Of a stretch of DNA of 64,000 bases, positions 33,918 to 42,707 are shown one piece after another. Location of the stretch: positions 62,001 through 126,000 of the forward strand of contig SVCU01000002.1 in NCBI GenBank assembly GCA_015058215.1, read 5' to 3'. Below the pieces are notes generated by a model. That model searched no databases, was not told where the DNA came from, and saw only the letters and a list, made by a program, of their open reading frames with translations. A program made the translations under genes and the position numbers. Origin of the DNA: Clostridiales bacterium. Its GTDB lineage: Bacteria > Bacillota > Clostridia > Peptostreptococcales > Anaerovoracaceae. Within the stretch, counting starts at the first letter, position 1. Every line of letters begins with the position of its first letter.

Positions 33918-35015
33918 CTATTCCGTAATGGAAAGCACCAGATCGCAGCGCTCCCTGACCTCCAGTTTGGAGAAGTAGGTCTGCTCCAGAGGGATCCACT
34001 GGGTGAAGAACCGCTGGGCCATGTCCGGCGTATTGCGCTTCCCGATGCGGGCCTTCTGCAGATCCGGGGTGATATCCAGAAAAACGCTGAAATCGTAGTA
34101 GGGAGCCAGCTCCGGGTGCATAGAATAGGCTCCTTCGATGACGGTGAGGGGGGTTGCTTCCATGGAAACGGGGCCGGAGAGGGTCATGGTGCTGCAGTCG
34201 AAGGGCCGGAAGGTGACCGGCTCCTTGCGGTGCAGGGGCAGCAGGATCTCTTCCAGGAAGCGTTCCCGGTCCACGTTGCCGCCGGGCTCTGCGAACCGCT
34301 GCGGCGTGCGCTGGTGGGGCTGCAGGAAAAAGTCGTCCATGTGGAAAACGGTGCAGCCGTACAGGTCTTGCAGCAGCTGGCTCAGGGTGGTTTTGCCGCT
34401 GGCGCTGCCGCCTTCGATGGCCAGGGTCAGGGGGCCTTGCTGCAGTTTGCTGTCCACGGCTGCCAGCAGGGGCAGGAACTTCACGAACCGGTTGGAAACC
34501 ACCCGGTAGGCGGGATGGTAGATCTCGCGGAAGGTGTCGGAATGATGGACGGCGGGATAGCCCGCCTTTTTCCAGTCTGCGCAGGCGGCTTCAAAGGCTT
34601 CGGAGGCAAAGGGCAGCTGGCCGCAGGCGATCATTTCTTTGGCGATTTGGAGCGAAGCTTCCAGGGCGGCGAGGCCTTCTTCTTCTTTTACCGCAGAGGC
34701 GGCGAACAGCTTCCCCAGGGTTTCCGGGGAAAGGCCCCGGCCCAGCCAGGAGAGGTGCACCCGGCTGTACTTCCCGGCCAGAGGAGTCAGGACCTCTTGA
34801 ACGGCAGATTCATGCGCTGTGCCGATATCTGCGGAGGCCGAAGCCTCGTATTCCCGGCGGATGTAGTCCGCCAGATCTTCCGGCGATGCGGTCACCATGT
34901 GCTCGCAGCCGAAGGCGCTCTGAAACAGGTATTTGAAGATGTCCCGGATCTGCAGATCCGGATAGGCCCGGCAGTGCTCTGCCAGCAGCCGCTGCGTATG
35001 CTCGCGGTTTGTCAT
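33918..35015 (-). CDS. Uridine kinase-like P-loop kinase with extra N-terminal domain
   Basis: A 365-residue protein. The C-terminal ~170 residues are a P-loop kinase of the uridine kinase/phosphoribulokinase type: Walker A EGGSASGKTT near residue 203, then VFHMDDFFLQPHQR and VIEGAYSMHP. The N-terminal ~190 residues form a helical domain I do not recognise (CEHMVTASPEDLADYIRREY). It lies 14 nt downstream of an ECF transporter S component, so kinase and transporter probably handle the same small molecule, perhaps a nucleoside or vitamin precursor trapped by phosphorylation (inference). Confidence 0.82.
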   Translation of the reverse strand: MTNREHTQRLLAEHCRAYPDLQIRDIFKYLFQSAFGCEHMVTASPEDLADYIRREYEASASADIGTAHESAVQEVLTPLAGKYSRVHLSWLGRGLSPETLGKLFAASAVKEEEGLAALEASLQIAKEMIACGQLPFASEAFEAACADWKKAGYPAVHHSDTFREIYHPAYRVVSNRFVKFLPLLAAVDSKLQQGPLTLAIEGGSASGKTTLSQLLQDLYGCTVFHMDDFFLQPHQRTPQRFAEPGGNVDRERFLEEILLPLHRKEPVTFRPFDCSTMTLSGPVSMEATPLTVIEGAYSMHPELAPYYDFSVFLDITPDLQKARIGKRNTPDMAQRFFTQWIPLEQTYFSKLEVRERCDLVLSITE

Positions 35016-35029
35016 AGAAAGCTCCTCAG

Positions 35030-35578
35030 TCAGTTTTTCAGGTTCAGAATTCTGGGATTGTCCAGGGCCATCACCAGCACGGGGATCAGCAGGATCTGCA
35101 GGATGATGCCGGGGACGGCGTTGGTGAAGGCGGCGGCCAGGAAGGCGGCGAAGGTGAAGGTGCCGCCGGTAACGCCCATGAAGATCATCATGGCGATGCC
35201 CCAGACGATCCTGCCGGCGATCATGGCGACCAGCAGAGAAACGTAGATGAAGGGCTTCTTACGGGGCAATACTCTGTGCAGCAGGCCGGCCACCGCACCG
35301 TAGGCGGCAAGCTCGAAGGCCATGCATACGGCGGTGGGGAACAGAGGCGGCATGGTCAGGATCAGGGAGCGGAACAAGGGAGCGATGAAGCCCACTGCCA
35401 GGCCCCAGGGCCAGCCGCAGATGAAACCGCACAGAAGAACGGGGATGTGCAGGGGGCACAGCATGGAGCCGATCTCCGGGATCTGGCCGGTGAGGAAGGG
35501 CAGCACGAAGGCGATGGCCAGGAACAGTGCGGATAGGATCAGTTTCAACAGATGATTGTGACGGGGATGTTTGTTCAT
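35030..35578 (-). CDS. ECF transporter substrate-binding (S) component
   Basis: A 182-residue membrane protein with about six helices, of the vitamin-transporter S-component class. The segment CPLHIPVLLCGFICGWPWG and the following VGFIAPLFRSL are family-like. It would pair with a shared EcfAA'T energising module not present here. AAAAAGGAG precedes the ATG. Upstream is a near-consensus promoter and a transcription terminator in the leader, so expression is probably controlled by attenuation. The kinase encoded next door hints at its substrate. Confidence 0.88.
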   Translation of the reverse strand: MNKHPRHNHLLKLILSALFLAIAFVLPFLTGQIPEIGSMLCPLHIPVLLCGFICGWPWGLAVGFIAPLFRSLILTMPPLFPTAVCMAFELAAYGAVAGLLHRVLPRKKPFIYVSLLVAMIAGRIVWGIAMMIFMGVTGGTFTFAAFLAAAFTNAVPGIILQILLIPVLVMALDNPRILNLKN

Positions 35579-35593
35579 GGGAACTCCTTTTTA

Positions 35594-35635
35594 CACAAAA
35601 AGGCATCACTTGCCCTGCAGGGGAAATGACACCTT
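35594..35635 (-). promoter_or_regulatory. Leader terminator (attenuator) of the ECF-kinase operon
   Basis: On the minus strand AAGGTGTCATTT pairs with AAGTGATGCCTT (12 pairs with G-U), followed by TTTTGTG, and ends about 16 nt before the ATG. Upstream in the leader, GTGTTGTTC/GAACAC and CGGAAGC/GCTTCCG can form hairpins. The layout is that of a riboswitch or other attenuator, but I recognise no known aptamer. Confidence 0.65.
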
Positions 35636-35726
35636 CTTAGTATCGTATATGGTTTCAATTGGGGTTTGTGTCTGTGGTGGGAACGGAAGCTTCTGCTTCC
35701 GGAGTGTTCTTTTGAACAACACCTTC

Positions 35727-35755
35727 AGTATAGGGGAAAACGAAAGGCTCGTCAA
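35727..35755 (-). promoter_or_regulatory. Promoter of the ECF-kinase operon
   Basis: On the minus strand: TTGACG, a 17-nt spacer, TATACT. It gives a leader of roughly 140 nt. Confidence 0.75.
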
Positions 35756-35761
35756 GTGTTC

Positions 35762-36178
35762 TTAGGCCAGGCTCTGCAGGATCAGCCGCACCGCGTCGTC
35801 GATCAGGTCTCCCAGGGGCTGCTTGCCGATGCCGGCCACCATATTGCCGCAGCGGTTTGCGGGGATGAACACTTTGTCCGCTTCGCTCTGCCCCACGGCC
35901 ACAGCCATGGCAGGGGTCACTTCCCCCAGGAAGGAATCGGCCACGGCGATGCCCAGAGGCCCGGCGATCACATGGGCCCGGCGGCAGCAGGTGAGGACGG
36001 CGTTTTCGCCGGTGGCTGCCTGGTCTGCGCCCGCCTTCAGCATGGCGGAAGTGGCCATACTGTTGGTGCCGACGGCGGTGATAACGGCTCCGGGAGCCTG
36101 CTGCTTCAGCTGTGCCACAAGCTGGGCACCGATACGGCCGCCCTGGCCGTCGATAATGAGGATCATGGTTTCTTTCAT
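35762..36178 (-). CDS. DUF3842 family protein
   Basis: A 138-residue small protein with a Rossmann-like N-terminus (ILIIDGQGGRIGAQLVAQL) and conserved stretches GTNSMATSAMLKAGAD and PANRCGNMVAG, matching DUF3842 of Clostridia. Function is unknown; the fold suggests nucleotide or cofactor binding. ATG at 36178 follows AAAGGG. The frame stays open a further 1.3 kb upstream, but that part is antisense to the FAD enzyme gene and is rejected. It is divergent from that FAD enzyme, with about 150 nt between. Confidence 0.8.
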   Translation of the reverse strand: MKETMILIIDGQGGRIGAQLVAQLKQQAPGAVITAVGTNSMATSAMLKAGADQAATGENAVLTCCRRAHVIAGPLGIAVADSFLGEVTPAMAVAVGQSEADKVFIPANRCGNMVAGIGKQPLGDLIDDAVRLILQSLA

Positions 36179-36325
36179 AGGGTTACCCTTTCTGCGCCGC
36201 AGGGAAAGGGGCGCTTTTTTATCGGGAGGCACCGGCTGCGTCCGGTGCCGTGAATTTCTGACAGCAGTATAGCATAAAATTTTCTGCCGGGAAAGTGCTT
36301 CGCGGCAGAAGGAGGAGGAAAACCT

Positions 36326-37606
36326 ATGAAACGAGCGGTGGTCATCGGCGGCGGCTGGTCCGGCTGCAGTGCGGCCCTTGCGGCGCGGAAAGCGGGGGCG
36401 GATGTGGTGCTTCTGGAAAAAACGGACCTGCTTCTGGGGCTGGGAAACGTGGGCGGCATCATGCGAAACAACGGCAGATTCACGGCGGCGGAGGAAAACA
36501 TCGCCCTCGGAGCCGGGGAACTTTTCGCCATCACCGATGGCTGCAGCCGTCACCGAAACCTGGATTTTCCGGGGCATAAGCACGCCAGCCTCTACGACGT
36601 GCGGAAGGCGGAGCCCCGCGTGCGCCGCCTGCTGGAGGAAAAAGGCGTTATGATCCGCACCATCAGCCGGGCTGTGGATGTGGAACAAGAAGGCGGGCTT
36701 CTGAAGGCCATCCTTCTGGCGGACGGCACCCGGATCGAGGGGGACGTGTTCATCGAAACCACCGGCTCCACCGGCCCCATGGGGAACTGCCTGGCTTACG
36801 GCAACGGCTGCTGCATGTGCATCCTGCGCTGCCCGGCCTTCGGCCCCCGGGTCAGCATCACCCAGAAGGCGGGGAAAACGGACCTGATGGGAAGCCGGGC
36901 GGACGGCTCCTTCGGCGCCTTCAGCGGCAGCTGTAAGCTGGATAAGGGATCCCTTTCCCGGGAGATTCGCGAAGAACTGGACGAAAAAGGGGTGGTGGTT
37001 CTGAAGCTCCCGCCGGAACTGGTGAACCGGGCCAAACTGGACATCAAGGTATGCCGCCAGTACGCCCTGCCGGAGTACGCGGAAAACATCATTTTGCTGG
37101 ATACGGGTCACGCCAAGCTGATGACGCCTTTCTTCCCTCTGGAACAGCTGCGCCGGGTGCCGGGGCTGGAAGATGTCCGTTTCGTGGATCCCTACGCCGG
37201 AGGCAAAGGAAATTCCATCCGCTATCTTTCCGTGGCGGAACGACAGAACGATCTGCAGGTACGGGGCCTTCCCAACCTGTTTTGCGGTGGGGAAAAATCT
37301 GGCCTCTTCGTGGGGCATACGGAGGCCATCACCACCGGAAATCTGGCGGGCTGGAACGCGGCCCGGTATCTGAAGGGCCTCCGCACCATGGAACTTCCGG
37401 AGCAGCTGGCAACAGGGGACATCATTTCCTACACCAACCGCCGCATGGAAACGGCGGAAGGCCTTCGCACCCGCTATACCTTCGCCGGGGACCATTATTT
37501 TCAGCGCATGAAGGAACGGGGCCTGTACTCTGCGGATCCGGAGGAAATCGCCCGCCGGGTGAAGCGTACCGGCCTCGCCGGCATCTTTCAGGAGAAGGTG
37601 CTGTAA
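36326..37606 (+). CDS. FAD-dependent oxidoreductase, GidA/TrmFO-related
   Basis: A 426-residue flavoprotein. The dinucleotide-binding motif VIGGGWSGCSAALAARKAG opens the protein. A second FAD contact appears late in GGEKSGLFVGHTEAITTGN, a pattern shared with the MnmG/TrmFO group. MCILRCPAFGPRVSI and NVGGIMRNNGRF resemble substrate-side loops of that group. It is not MnmG itself (too short, different C-terminus), so tRNA modification is only a possibility. GAAGGAGGAGG precedes ATG. Divergent from DUF3842. Confidence 0.82.
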   Translation: MKRAVVIGGGWSGCSAALAARKAGADVVLLEKTDLLLGLGNVGGIMRNNGRFTAAEENIALGAGELFAITDGCSRHRNLDFPGHKHASLYDVRKAEPRVRRLLEEKGVMIRTISRAVDVEQEGGLLKAILLADGTRIEGDVFIETTGSTGPMGNCLAYGNGCCMCILRCPAFGPRVSITQKAGKTDLMGSRADGSFGAFSGSCKLDKGSLSREIREELDEKGVVVLKLPPELVNRAKLDIKVCRQYALPEYAENIILLDTGHAKLMTPFFPLEQLRRVPGLEDVRFVDPYAGGKGNSIRYLSVAERQNDLQVRGLPNLFCGGEKSGLFVGHTEAITTGNLAGWNAARYLKGLRTMELPEQLATGDIISYTNRRMETAEGLRTRYTFAGDHYFQRMKERGLYSADPEEIARRVKRTGLAGIFQEKVL

Positions 37607-37639
37607 AAGCCCGGGCGATCTTGGTTTGTCTTTTGCGGC

Positions 37640-37668
37640 TTTACGAAAGGACGGATTTTTGGTATAAT
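37640..37668 (+). promoter_or_regulatory. Promoter of the pseudouridine synthase gene
   Basis: TTTACG, a 17-nt spacer, TATAAT, giving a leader of about 90 nt. Confidence 0.65.
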
Positions 37669-37762
37669 AAACTGTCCGAATAAAGGAAACATCGGAACCC
37701 TATTAAAAGAAAACCACCTGAAAAAATCCCGCCGGGAGGCGGCACGAAAAGGAGAACACAGC

Positions 37763-38485
37763 ATGAGACTGAACAAATTCATCGCACAGGCAGGCATCTG
37801 CAGCCGCAGAAAGGCCGACGAACTGACCCTGGCCGGCAAGGTAAAGATCAACGGGGCCGTTATGGACCAGCCCGGTTACGACGTACAGGACGGCGACAAG
37901 GTAGAGGTGGACGGCCGCCTCATCGGCGCTTACACCGGCGGCAAGACCGCACAGCGCAAGGTTTATTTCATGCTGAATAAGCCCAAGGGCTACATCACCA
38001 CCCTGTCCGACGAAAAGGACCGCCCCGTGGTCACCGACCTCTTCACCGACGTGGAAGAGCGCATCTTCCCCATCGGCCGTCTGGACTACAACACCTCCGG
38101 CCTTTTGATCATGACCAACGACGGCGACCTTTCCTATCGCCTGAGCCATCCCAAGCACCAGGTGTATAAGACCTATCGTGCCCGCATCAGCGGCGTGCTG
38201 GGCCCCGGTGCCGAAGCGCGTCTGAAGAAGGGTGTGGATATCGGCGGCTACGTCACTGCGCCCGCGCAGGTGAAGGTGATCCGTCAGGCGGCCGGCAGCG
38301 CCATCGTGGAGATCAAAATCAGCGAAGGCAAGAACCGTCAGGTCCGCAAAATGTTCAACGCCGTGGGCAATAAGGTGCTGGATCTGGAACGCATCGCCAT
38401 CGGCGAGCTGCACATGGGTCATCTGCTGACCGGTCACTACCGCAAGCTGACCCGGGAAGAAATCGAATATCTGAAGAACTGCTAA
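37763..38485 (+). CDS. rluB: RsuA/RluB-family rRNA pseudouridine synthase
   Basis: A 240-residue enzyme. An N-terminal S4 RNA-binding domain (MRLNKFIAQAGICSRRKAD) is followed by the catalytic domain with the nucleophile Asp in GRLDYNTSGLLIMTNDGD and the late motif EGKNRQVRKMFNAVG. It isomerises uridine in large (RluB) or small (RsuA) subunit rRNA; RluB is the more common form in Bacillota. AAAAGGAG precedes ATG, and there is a terminator downstream. Confidence 0.93.
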   Translation: MRLNKFIAQAGICSRRKADELTLAGKVKINGAVMDQPGYDVQDGDKVEVDGRLIGAYTGGKTAQRKVYFMLNKPKGYITTLSDEKDRPVVTDLFTDVEERIFPIGRLDYNTSGLLIMTNDGDLSYRLSHPKHQVYKTYRARISGVLGPGAEARLKKGVDIGGYVTAPAQVKVIRQAAGSAIVEIKISEGKNRQVRKMFNAVGNKVLDLERIAIGELHMGHLLTGHYRKLTREEIEYLKNC

Positions 38486-38552
38486 AAGTAACAAACCCCG
38501 CTGAAATTGCAGCGGTGGGCCCGCAAAAATGCAGTGATTTACAGCGAAACCC

Positions 38553-38586
38553 AAAGAGGGGCGAGAAGAAACTCGCCCCTCTTTTT
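38553..38586 (+). terminator. Rho-independent terminator
   Basis: AAAGAGGGGCGAG, loop AAGAAA, CTCGCCCCTCTTT and more T. Confidence 0.9.
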
Positions 38587-38662
38587 CTGTGGGCGAAAAC
38601 ACATATTGGTTTGGGGCGGCGCGTATGCTGAAAAAAGAAACTTTGGAACGTGGAGGCGGGGG

Positions 38663-39502
38663 ATGATCATGGAACGGGAACGATGGCATAAATTTGGAGC
38701 GGCAGGTGCAGCTCTGACGCTGCTGGTGGTGGGGCTGGCTGTGGGCCTGGGCCTTGGCAGCGGAAATCTGCCGGCCGGAACGCAGGCGGCGGCCACCGGG
38801 GGGAGCGCCCAGCCGCCGCTTCTGCTGCTGGACCCCGGCCACGGCGGCATTGACGGCGGCGCTGTCAGTGCCAAGGGTTTGCCGGAAAAGGATATCAACC
38901 TGGCCATCGCTCTGGAGGTGCAGCGCCTTGCGGAGGCGGACGGCTGGAAGACCGTGCTGACCCGCAGCGATGACCGGGGCCTCTACGAAGGAGTGACCGT
39001 CGATGACACGGGTGCGGTGACGGACCTGAACGGAAAGAGCATCCGCAGCCTGAAAACCGAAGATCTGAAAAACCGCAAGGCCATGGCGGATGAGCTGAAA
39101 CCGGATGCGGCGGTGAGCATCCACCTGAACAGTTATAAAGAGGATCCCTCGGTGCGGGGCGCCCAGGTGTTTTACGGCAGCAAAGGGGATGCGGAGGTTC
39201 TGGAACAGGGCCGCCTGCTGGCGGAAAAGATCCAGGCGGCCCTCATCCAGGGGCTGGCGGACGGCAACCACCGGACGGCCATGAGCGAAGGGGGCGTCCG
39301 CTTCCTGCAGAAGCCGGCCGCCCCTACGGTGCTGGTGGAATGCGGCTTCCTGTCCAATCCGGAGGAAGCCGCTCTGCTGGCAGATCCCGCCTACCAGAAG
39401 AAACTGGCGGCCTGCATTTATGCAGGCCTTTGCGCCCACTGCGGGCGGCAGCCGGAGCCGGAGCTGCCGCCCCTGACGGACACCCGACAGGCCGGACGGT
39501 GA
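38663..39502 (+). CDS. N-acetylmuramoyl-L-alanine amidase (CwlD-like)
   Basis: A 279-residue secreted or anchored Amidase_3 enzyme that cuts the amide bond between MurNAc and the stem peptide. One membrane segment (AGAALTLLVVGLAVGLGLG) precedes the zinc-binding domain: LLDPGHGGIDGGA (His), EKDINLAIALE (Glu), SIHLNSY (His) and the catalytic Glu in VLVECGFLSNPEEA. Length matches CwlD, which makes muramic-delta-lactam in spore cortex; spore involvement is inferred only. ATG at 38663 follows GGAGG. A longer frame upstream runs through a terminator and is rejected. Confidence 0.9.
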   Translation: MIMERERWHKFGAAGAALTLLVVGLAVGLGLGSGNLPAGTQAAATGGSAQPPLLLLDPGHGGIDGGAVSAKGLPEKDINLAIALEVQRLAEADGWKTVLTRSDDRGLYEGVTVDDTGAVTDLNGKSIRSLKTEDLKNRKAMADELKPDAAVSIHLNSYKEDPSVRGAQVFYGSKGDAEVLEQGRLLAEKIQAALIQGLADGNHRTAMSEGGVRFLQKPAAPTVLVECGFLSNPEEAALLADPAYQKKLAACIYAGLCAHCGRQPEPELPPLTDTRQAGR

Positions 39503-39506
39503 GGCA

Positions 39507-39537
39507 GGGGCGGGCGGCAAATTCAGAAGCCCGCCCC
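39507..39537. repeat. Palindromic element, 9-bp arms, 13-nt loop
   Basis: GGGGCGGGC, loop GGCAAATTCAGAA, GCCCGCCCC, 4 nt after the amidase stop. Confidence 0.8.
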
Positions 39538-39652
39538 GGGGCCGCGCCGGGGTTTGATGCGGCCCCTTTCCGCCGCCTGTCCGTAAAATTTCCCATAAAA
39601 AAACGCTATATTTCGAGAAGAAATTGCGATTCTATTTTCTGAAAAAATCAAA

Positions 39653-39773
39653 AGTGGATAACTTCAATAAACCTGTGGATAATTTTGTGGGCAATTTGGG
39701 GGTTGACATTTGAAAACGTTGAAATTCCAACGATTTATGGCTGAAAAGTTTTCCACAGCCCACATGGGGATAA
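39653..39773. other. Cluster of DnaA-box-like sites
   Basis: TGTGGATAA at 39674-39682 is a perfect box. AGTGGATAA (39653), TTTTCCACA (39749, opposite strand) and TGGGGATAA (39765) each differ by one base. Four sites within 121 bp. Confidence 0.45.
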
Positions 39774-39887
39774 CTTTTGGAAAACCTGCGGACAAAACTT
39801 TGGTAAACGTCTGCAAACCTTATAAAATACCGCTTTGCGGCCATGTTGAAACTTGTTCTTTTTTGGCGAACACAACTTTACATAATC

Positions 39888-39913
39888 GGGCGGCAAAAAG
39901 TTTTTTGCCGCCC
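39888..39913. repeat. 12-bp perfect hairpin
   Basis: GGGCGGCAAAAA, loop GT, TTTTTGCCGCCC, about 130 nt upstream of the aldo/keto reductase gene. It lacks a T-tail on either strand, so it is not a classic terminator. Confidence 0.55.
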
Positions 39914-40043
39914 CTTCCTTTTGCAAAAAAGTATGGTAAAATAAAGTTGTTTTCCGTTTGTCCATTCGCGGCAGGGCTCCCTGCCAACTACCCATAGGCC
40001 CTTTTCGCGGGCCATGTCACCAGTGAAAAATCAGGAGGTTTCC

Positions 40044-41195
40044 ATGCAGTACAGAACGTTCCCCGGAATCGATAAACCCGTTTCCATCCTGGGCTTCGGC
40101 GCCATGCGTATGCCCACCAAGAGCGCTGCCCCCAGCGATATCGATGAAGAAAAAGCCATTGCTATGATCCGCCACGCCATCGATAACGGCGTCAACTACG
40201 TGGATACCGCCTACGTATACCACAACAGCTGCAGCGAAGGTCTGCTGGCCAAGGCTCTGAAGGACGGCTACCGCGAAAAGGTTTTCCTGGCCGACAAGAT
40301 GCCCATGTGGTGCGCCGTAAAGCCCGAAGAAGGCGGCCTGGATGCCATTTTCCAGCGTCAGCTGGACCGTCTGGAAACCGATGTCATCGATATGTACCTT
40401 CTGCATAACATGAACACTCCCTACTGGCAGATGGCTCTGGATATGAACGCTGTAGAATGGCTGCAGCAGAAGAAGGCTGAAGGCAAGGTCCGCTACATCG
40501 GCTTCTCCTTCCACGACACTCCCGAAAAGTTCCGCGAAATTCTGGACGCTGCCCCCTGGGACTTCTGCCAGATCCAGCTGAACTTCATGGACCGCGACTT
40601 CCAGGCCGGTGAAGAAGGTCTGCGCTACGCCGCAAGCAAGGGTATCCCTGTGGTCATCATGGAACCCCTGAAGGGCGGCCGTCTGGTCAACAACATTCCT
40701 CCCACCGTACAGGAAATCTGGGACAGCTCTCCCGTACAGCGCACCGCTCCCGAATGGGGTCTGCGCTGGGTGGCCAACCATCCCGAAGTCATGTGCGTGC
40801 TCAGCGGCATGAATACCATCGAACAGGTGGAAGAAAACCTGCGCATCATGAAGGATGCCGCTCCCAACAGCCTCACCGCTGACGAAGTGGCCCTCATCGA
40901 AAAGGCCGGCGACGAATACAACAACAAGATCAAGGCATCCTGCACCGGCTGCCGCTACTGCCTGCCCTGCCCCATGAACATCGAGATCCCCAGAGTCATC
41001 AATATTTACAACCAGTGGCACGTGTTCCACGACGCCATCGCTTCCAAGAAGTATTGGGAACTGCCCGACGACAGAAAGCCCTTTAACTGCGTGGGCTGCA
41101 AGGCCTGCGAAGGCAAGTGCCCCCAGAGCCTGCCCATCGCCTCCGTCATGCGCGAAATGACCGAGATCTTCCAGCCCGAAAAGCTGAAGAAATAA
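40044..41195 (+). CDS. Aldo/keto reductase with C-terminal [4Fe-4S] domain
   Basis: A 383-residue protein. The N-terminal ~280 residues are an AKR barrel (ILGFGAMRMP, VDTAYVYHN with catalytic Asp and Tyr, and LLHNMNTPYW). The C-terminal ~100 residues carry two ferredoxin-like Cys groups, CTGCRYCLPCP and CVGCKACEGKCPQ. This is the known AKR-plus-4Fe4S architecture of anaerobes. Substrate not predictable. CAGGAGG precedes ATG at 40044; the ten extra upstream codons lack a ribosome binding site. Codons are biased toward favoured ones, suggesting good expression. Confidence 0.92.
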   Translation: MQYRTFPGIDKPVSILGFGAMRMPTKSAAPSDIDEEKAIAMIRHAIDNGVNYVDTAYVYHNSCSEGLLAKALKDGYREKVFLADKMPMWCAVKPEEGGLDAIFQRQLDRLETDVIDMYLLHNMNTPYWQMALDMNAVEWLQQKKAEGKVRYIGFSFHDTPEKFREILDAAPWDFCQIQLNFMDRDFQAGEEGLRYAASKGIPVVIMEPLKGGRLVNNIPPTVQEIWDSSPVQRTAPEWGLRWVANHPEVMCVLSGMNTIEQVEENLRIMKDAAPNSLTADEVALIEKAGDEYNNKIKASCTGCRYCLPCPMNIEIPRVINIYNQWHVFHDAIASKKYWELPDDRKPFNCVGCKACEGKCPQSLPIASVMREMTEIFQPEKLKK

Positions 41196-41252
41196 GCGCG
41201 AAACGGCCGGTCCACCGGCTGCAGAAGTGCGAAACAGAAACACAAAAGCAAC

Positions 41253-41283
41253 AAAAGCCCGAGCATCGCGCTCGGGCTTTTTC
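41253..41283 (+). terminator. Rho-independent terminator
   Basis: AAAAGCCCGAG, short loop, CTCGGGCTTTTT. Confidence 0.9.
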
Positions 41284-41379
41284 GCATACAAAATTTTCGG
41301 TTCACAGGAAAGAAAGATGGAACGGCGTTTTCGCCGAAACGGTGTTACCAAATCGCGATAAAAAAGAAAAAGGGAACGT

Positions 41380-42675
41380 TTACAGATCTTTCAGGGCATC
41401 GATGTGCCGGTCTTTCCGGAACAGCAGGCAAACCAGAATTCCTAAGATCCACAGTACCGCAAAGAAGAAGGCGGCACCGCTGCCTTTTCCTTCGCCAAAC
41501 CAGGTCACCAGCAGGCTTCCGGCAGTTTGTGCGGCCATAATGGGTTCAAAGACCCGGTCCACAAACAGGCCGCCCAGGAAATAGCCCAAAGGAATGGTGA
41601 AGAACTGGAAGGAATTGCGGGCGGCAAAGACCCGGCCCTGCAGTTCCTTGGGAATGGTCAGGCGGAACACGGTGTCCAGGTTGCTGCTCATCCAGGGGAT
41701 GGCGATCCAGCCCAGGAAGGCGCCCAGGCACCACAGAAGCAAGTGGTTTCCGAAGGCCAGCAGAAAGTTTTCGGCGCACATGGACAGCATCAGGCAGAAC
41801 CAGATGGCCCGCACCCTGCTTTTTGGGGGCTTTAAAGAAGAGGCAATCAAACTGCCCACCAGGGTGGTGATGCCCGTGACGGCGTTGATCGTACCCAGGG
41901 CAAATTCCCCTGCATGGGGTTTGGACAGCGTCATAGCGGGTAGGGCGGCGTTGTACATGGACGCCACCAGGTTGATACCGGCCAGAAACAGCATCAGGTG
42001 CAGAATGCCCCGGTGCTGCCGCAGCCAGGAAAGGCCGGTTTTGACGCTTTCCAGGAAGGGCTCTTTGCGGTCGCTTTCGGACCGGACTTCGGGGATGGGA
42101 ATGAAAAACAGCAGCACCGCAAAGGCGATGACAAAACTGATCAGATCGATGGCGATCACCACGTCCAGGCCCCAAAGGCCCAAAACGGCGGTGGCGATAA
42201 TGGGGGTCAAAATGGAATTGACGGACCCGGAAAGGTACCGCAGGCTGCCCACCTTCTGGTAATACTGCTTGGGCAGGATGGCGGTGACGGCCACTTCCGA
42301 TGCGGGCTGCTGCACGGTATTCATCAGGCCGCTGACAGCGTTGATGACGTATAGGTGCCAGATTTCCAGGTTTTCTGTCTTCAGCAGCGCCAGTACGACG
42401 ATGGTGCAGAGGGCAGCCAGAGCATCGCAGGTCAGCAGGGTCTTCTTTTTGTTCCAACGGTCGCTGAGAGCACCGGCAAAGACGCTGCACAGCACGTAAG
42501 GGGCGTAGGAACAGACCATCAGCAAAGCGGTCACCAGCGCGGAACCCTGCTGGGTGTACGACCAGATCACCAAGGCGTAAGAAGTCATGGAGCTTCCCAG
42601 GCCGGAGATCATTTGGGTGCCCCACAGCAGCAGATAGGTGCGCATATCACGGAGCTGGGTAAGAAATGCGTTCAT
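41380..42675 (-). CDS. MFS transporter
   Basis: A 431-residue protein with about twelve membrane helices in two halves. The loop SDRWNKKKTLLTCDALAALC after helix 2 is the MFS A-motif-like region. Similar proteins form the MFS_3 group of exporters (macrolide efflux MefA-like). Substrate is unknown. ATG at 42675 follows AGAGG; 40 in-frame codons further upstream overlap the hydrolase gene and are rejected. It lies 32 nt downstream of the serine hydrolase on the same strand. Confidence 0.9.
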   Translation of the reverse strand: MNAFLTQLRDMRTYLLLWGTQMISGLGSSMTSYALVIWSYTQQGSALVTALLMVCSYAPYVLCSVFAGALSDRWNKKKTLLTCDALAALCTIVVLALLKTENLEIWHLYVINAVSGLMNTVQQPASEVAVTAILPKQYYQKVGSLRYLSGSVNSILTPIIATAVLGLWGLDVVIAIDLISFVIAFAVLLFFIPIPEVRSESDRKEPFLESVKTGLSWLRQHRGILHLMLFLAGINLVASMYNAALPAMTLSKPHAGEFALGTINAVTGITTLVGSLIASSLKPPKSRVRAIWFCLMLSMCAENFLLAFGNHLLLWCLGAFLGWIAIPWMSSNLDTVFRLTIPKELQGRVFAARNSFQFFTIPLGYFLGGLFVDRVFEPIMAAQTAGSLLVTWFGEGKGSGAAFFFAVLWILGILVCLLFRKDRHIDALKDL

Positions 42676-42707
42676 AAAAACCTCTTTTGCTACATAAAAG
42701 TTGGCGG

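Larger units (their letters stand above)
39503..40043. other. Intergenic region of 541 nt
   Basis: It holds, in order: a palindromic element (39507-39537), a GC-rich 3' tail, an AT-rich stretch with four DnaA-box-like 9-mers (39653-39773), a TTGACA at 39703 without a clear -10 box, and a 12-bp perfect hairpin (39888-39913). No convincing coding frame. Confidence 0.7.

Noticed and set aside
36179..37495. Long upstream extension of the DUF3842 frame
   Set aside because: It lies antisense to the FAD enzyme gene, and the true start at 36178 has its own ribosome binding site.
39503..40043. Chromosomal origin of replication
   Set aside because: DnaA-box-like sites are present, but dnaA, dnaN, rpmH or recF are not near and no clear unwinding element is seen. 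Recorded only as a box cluster.
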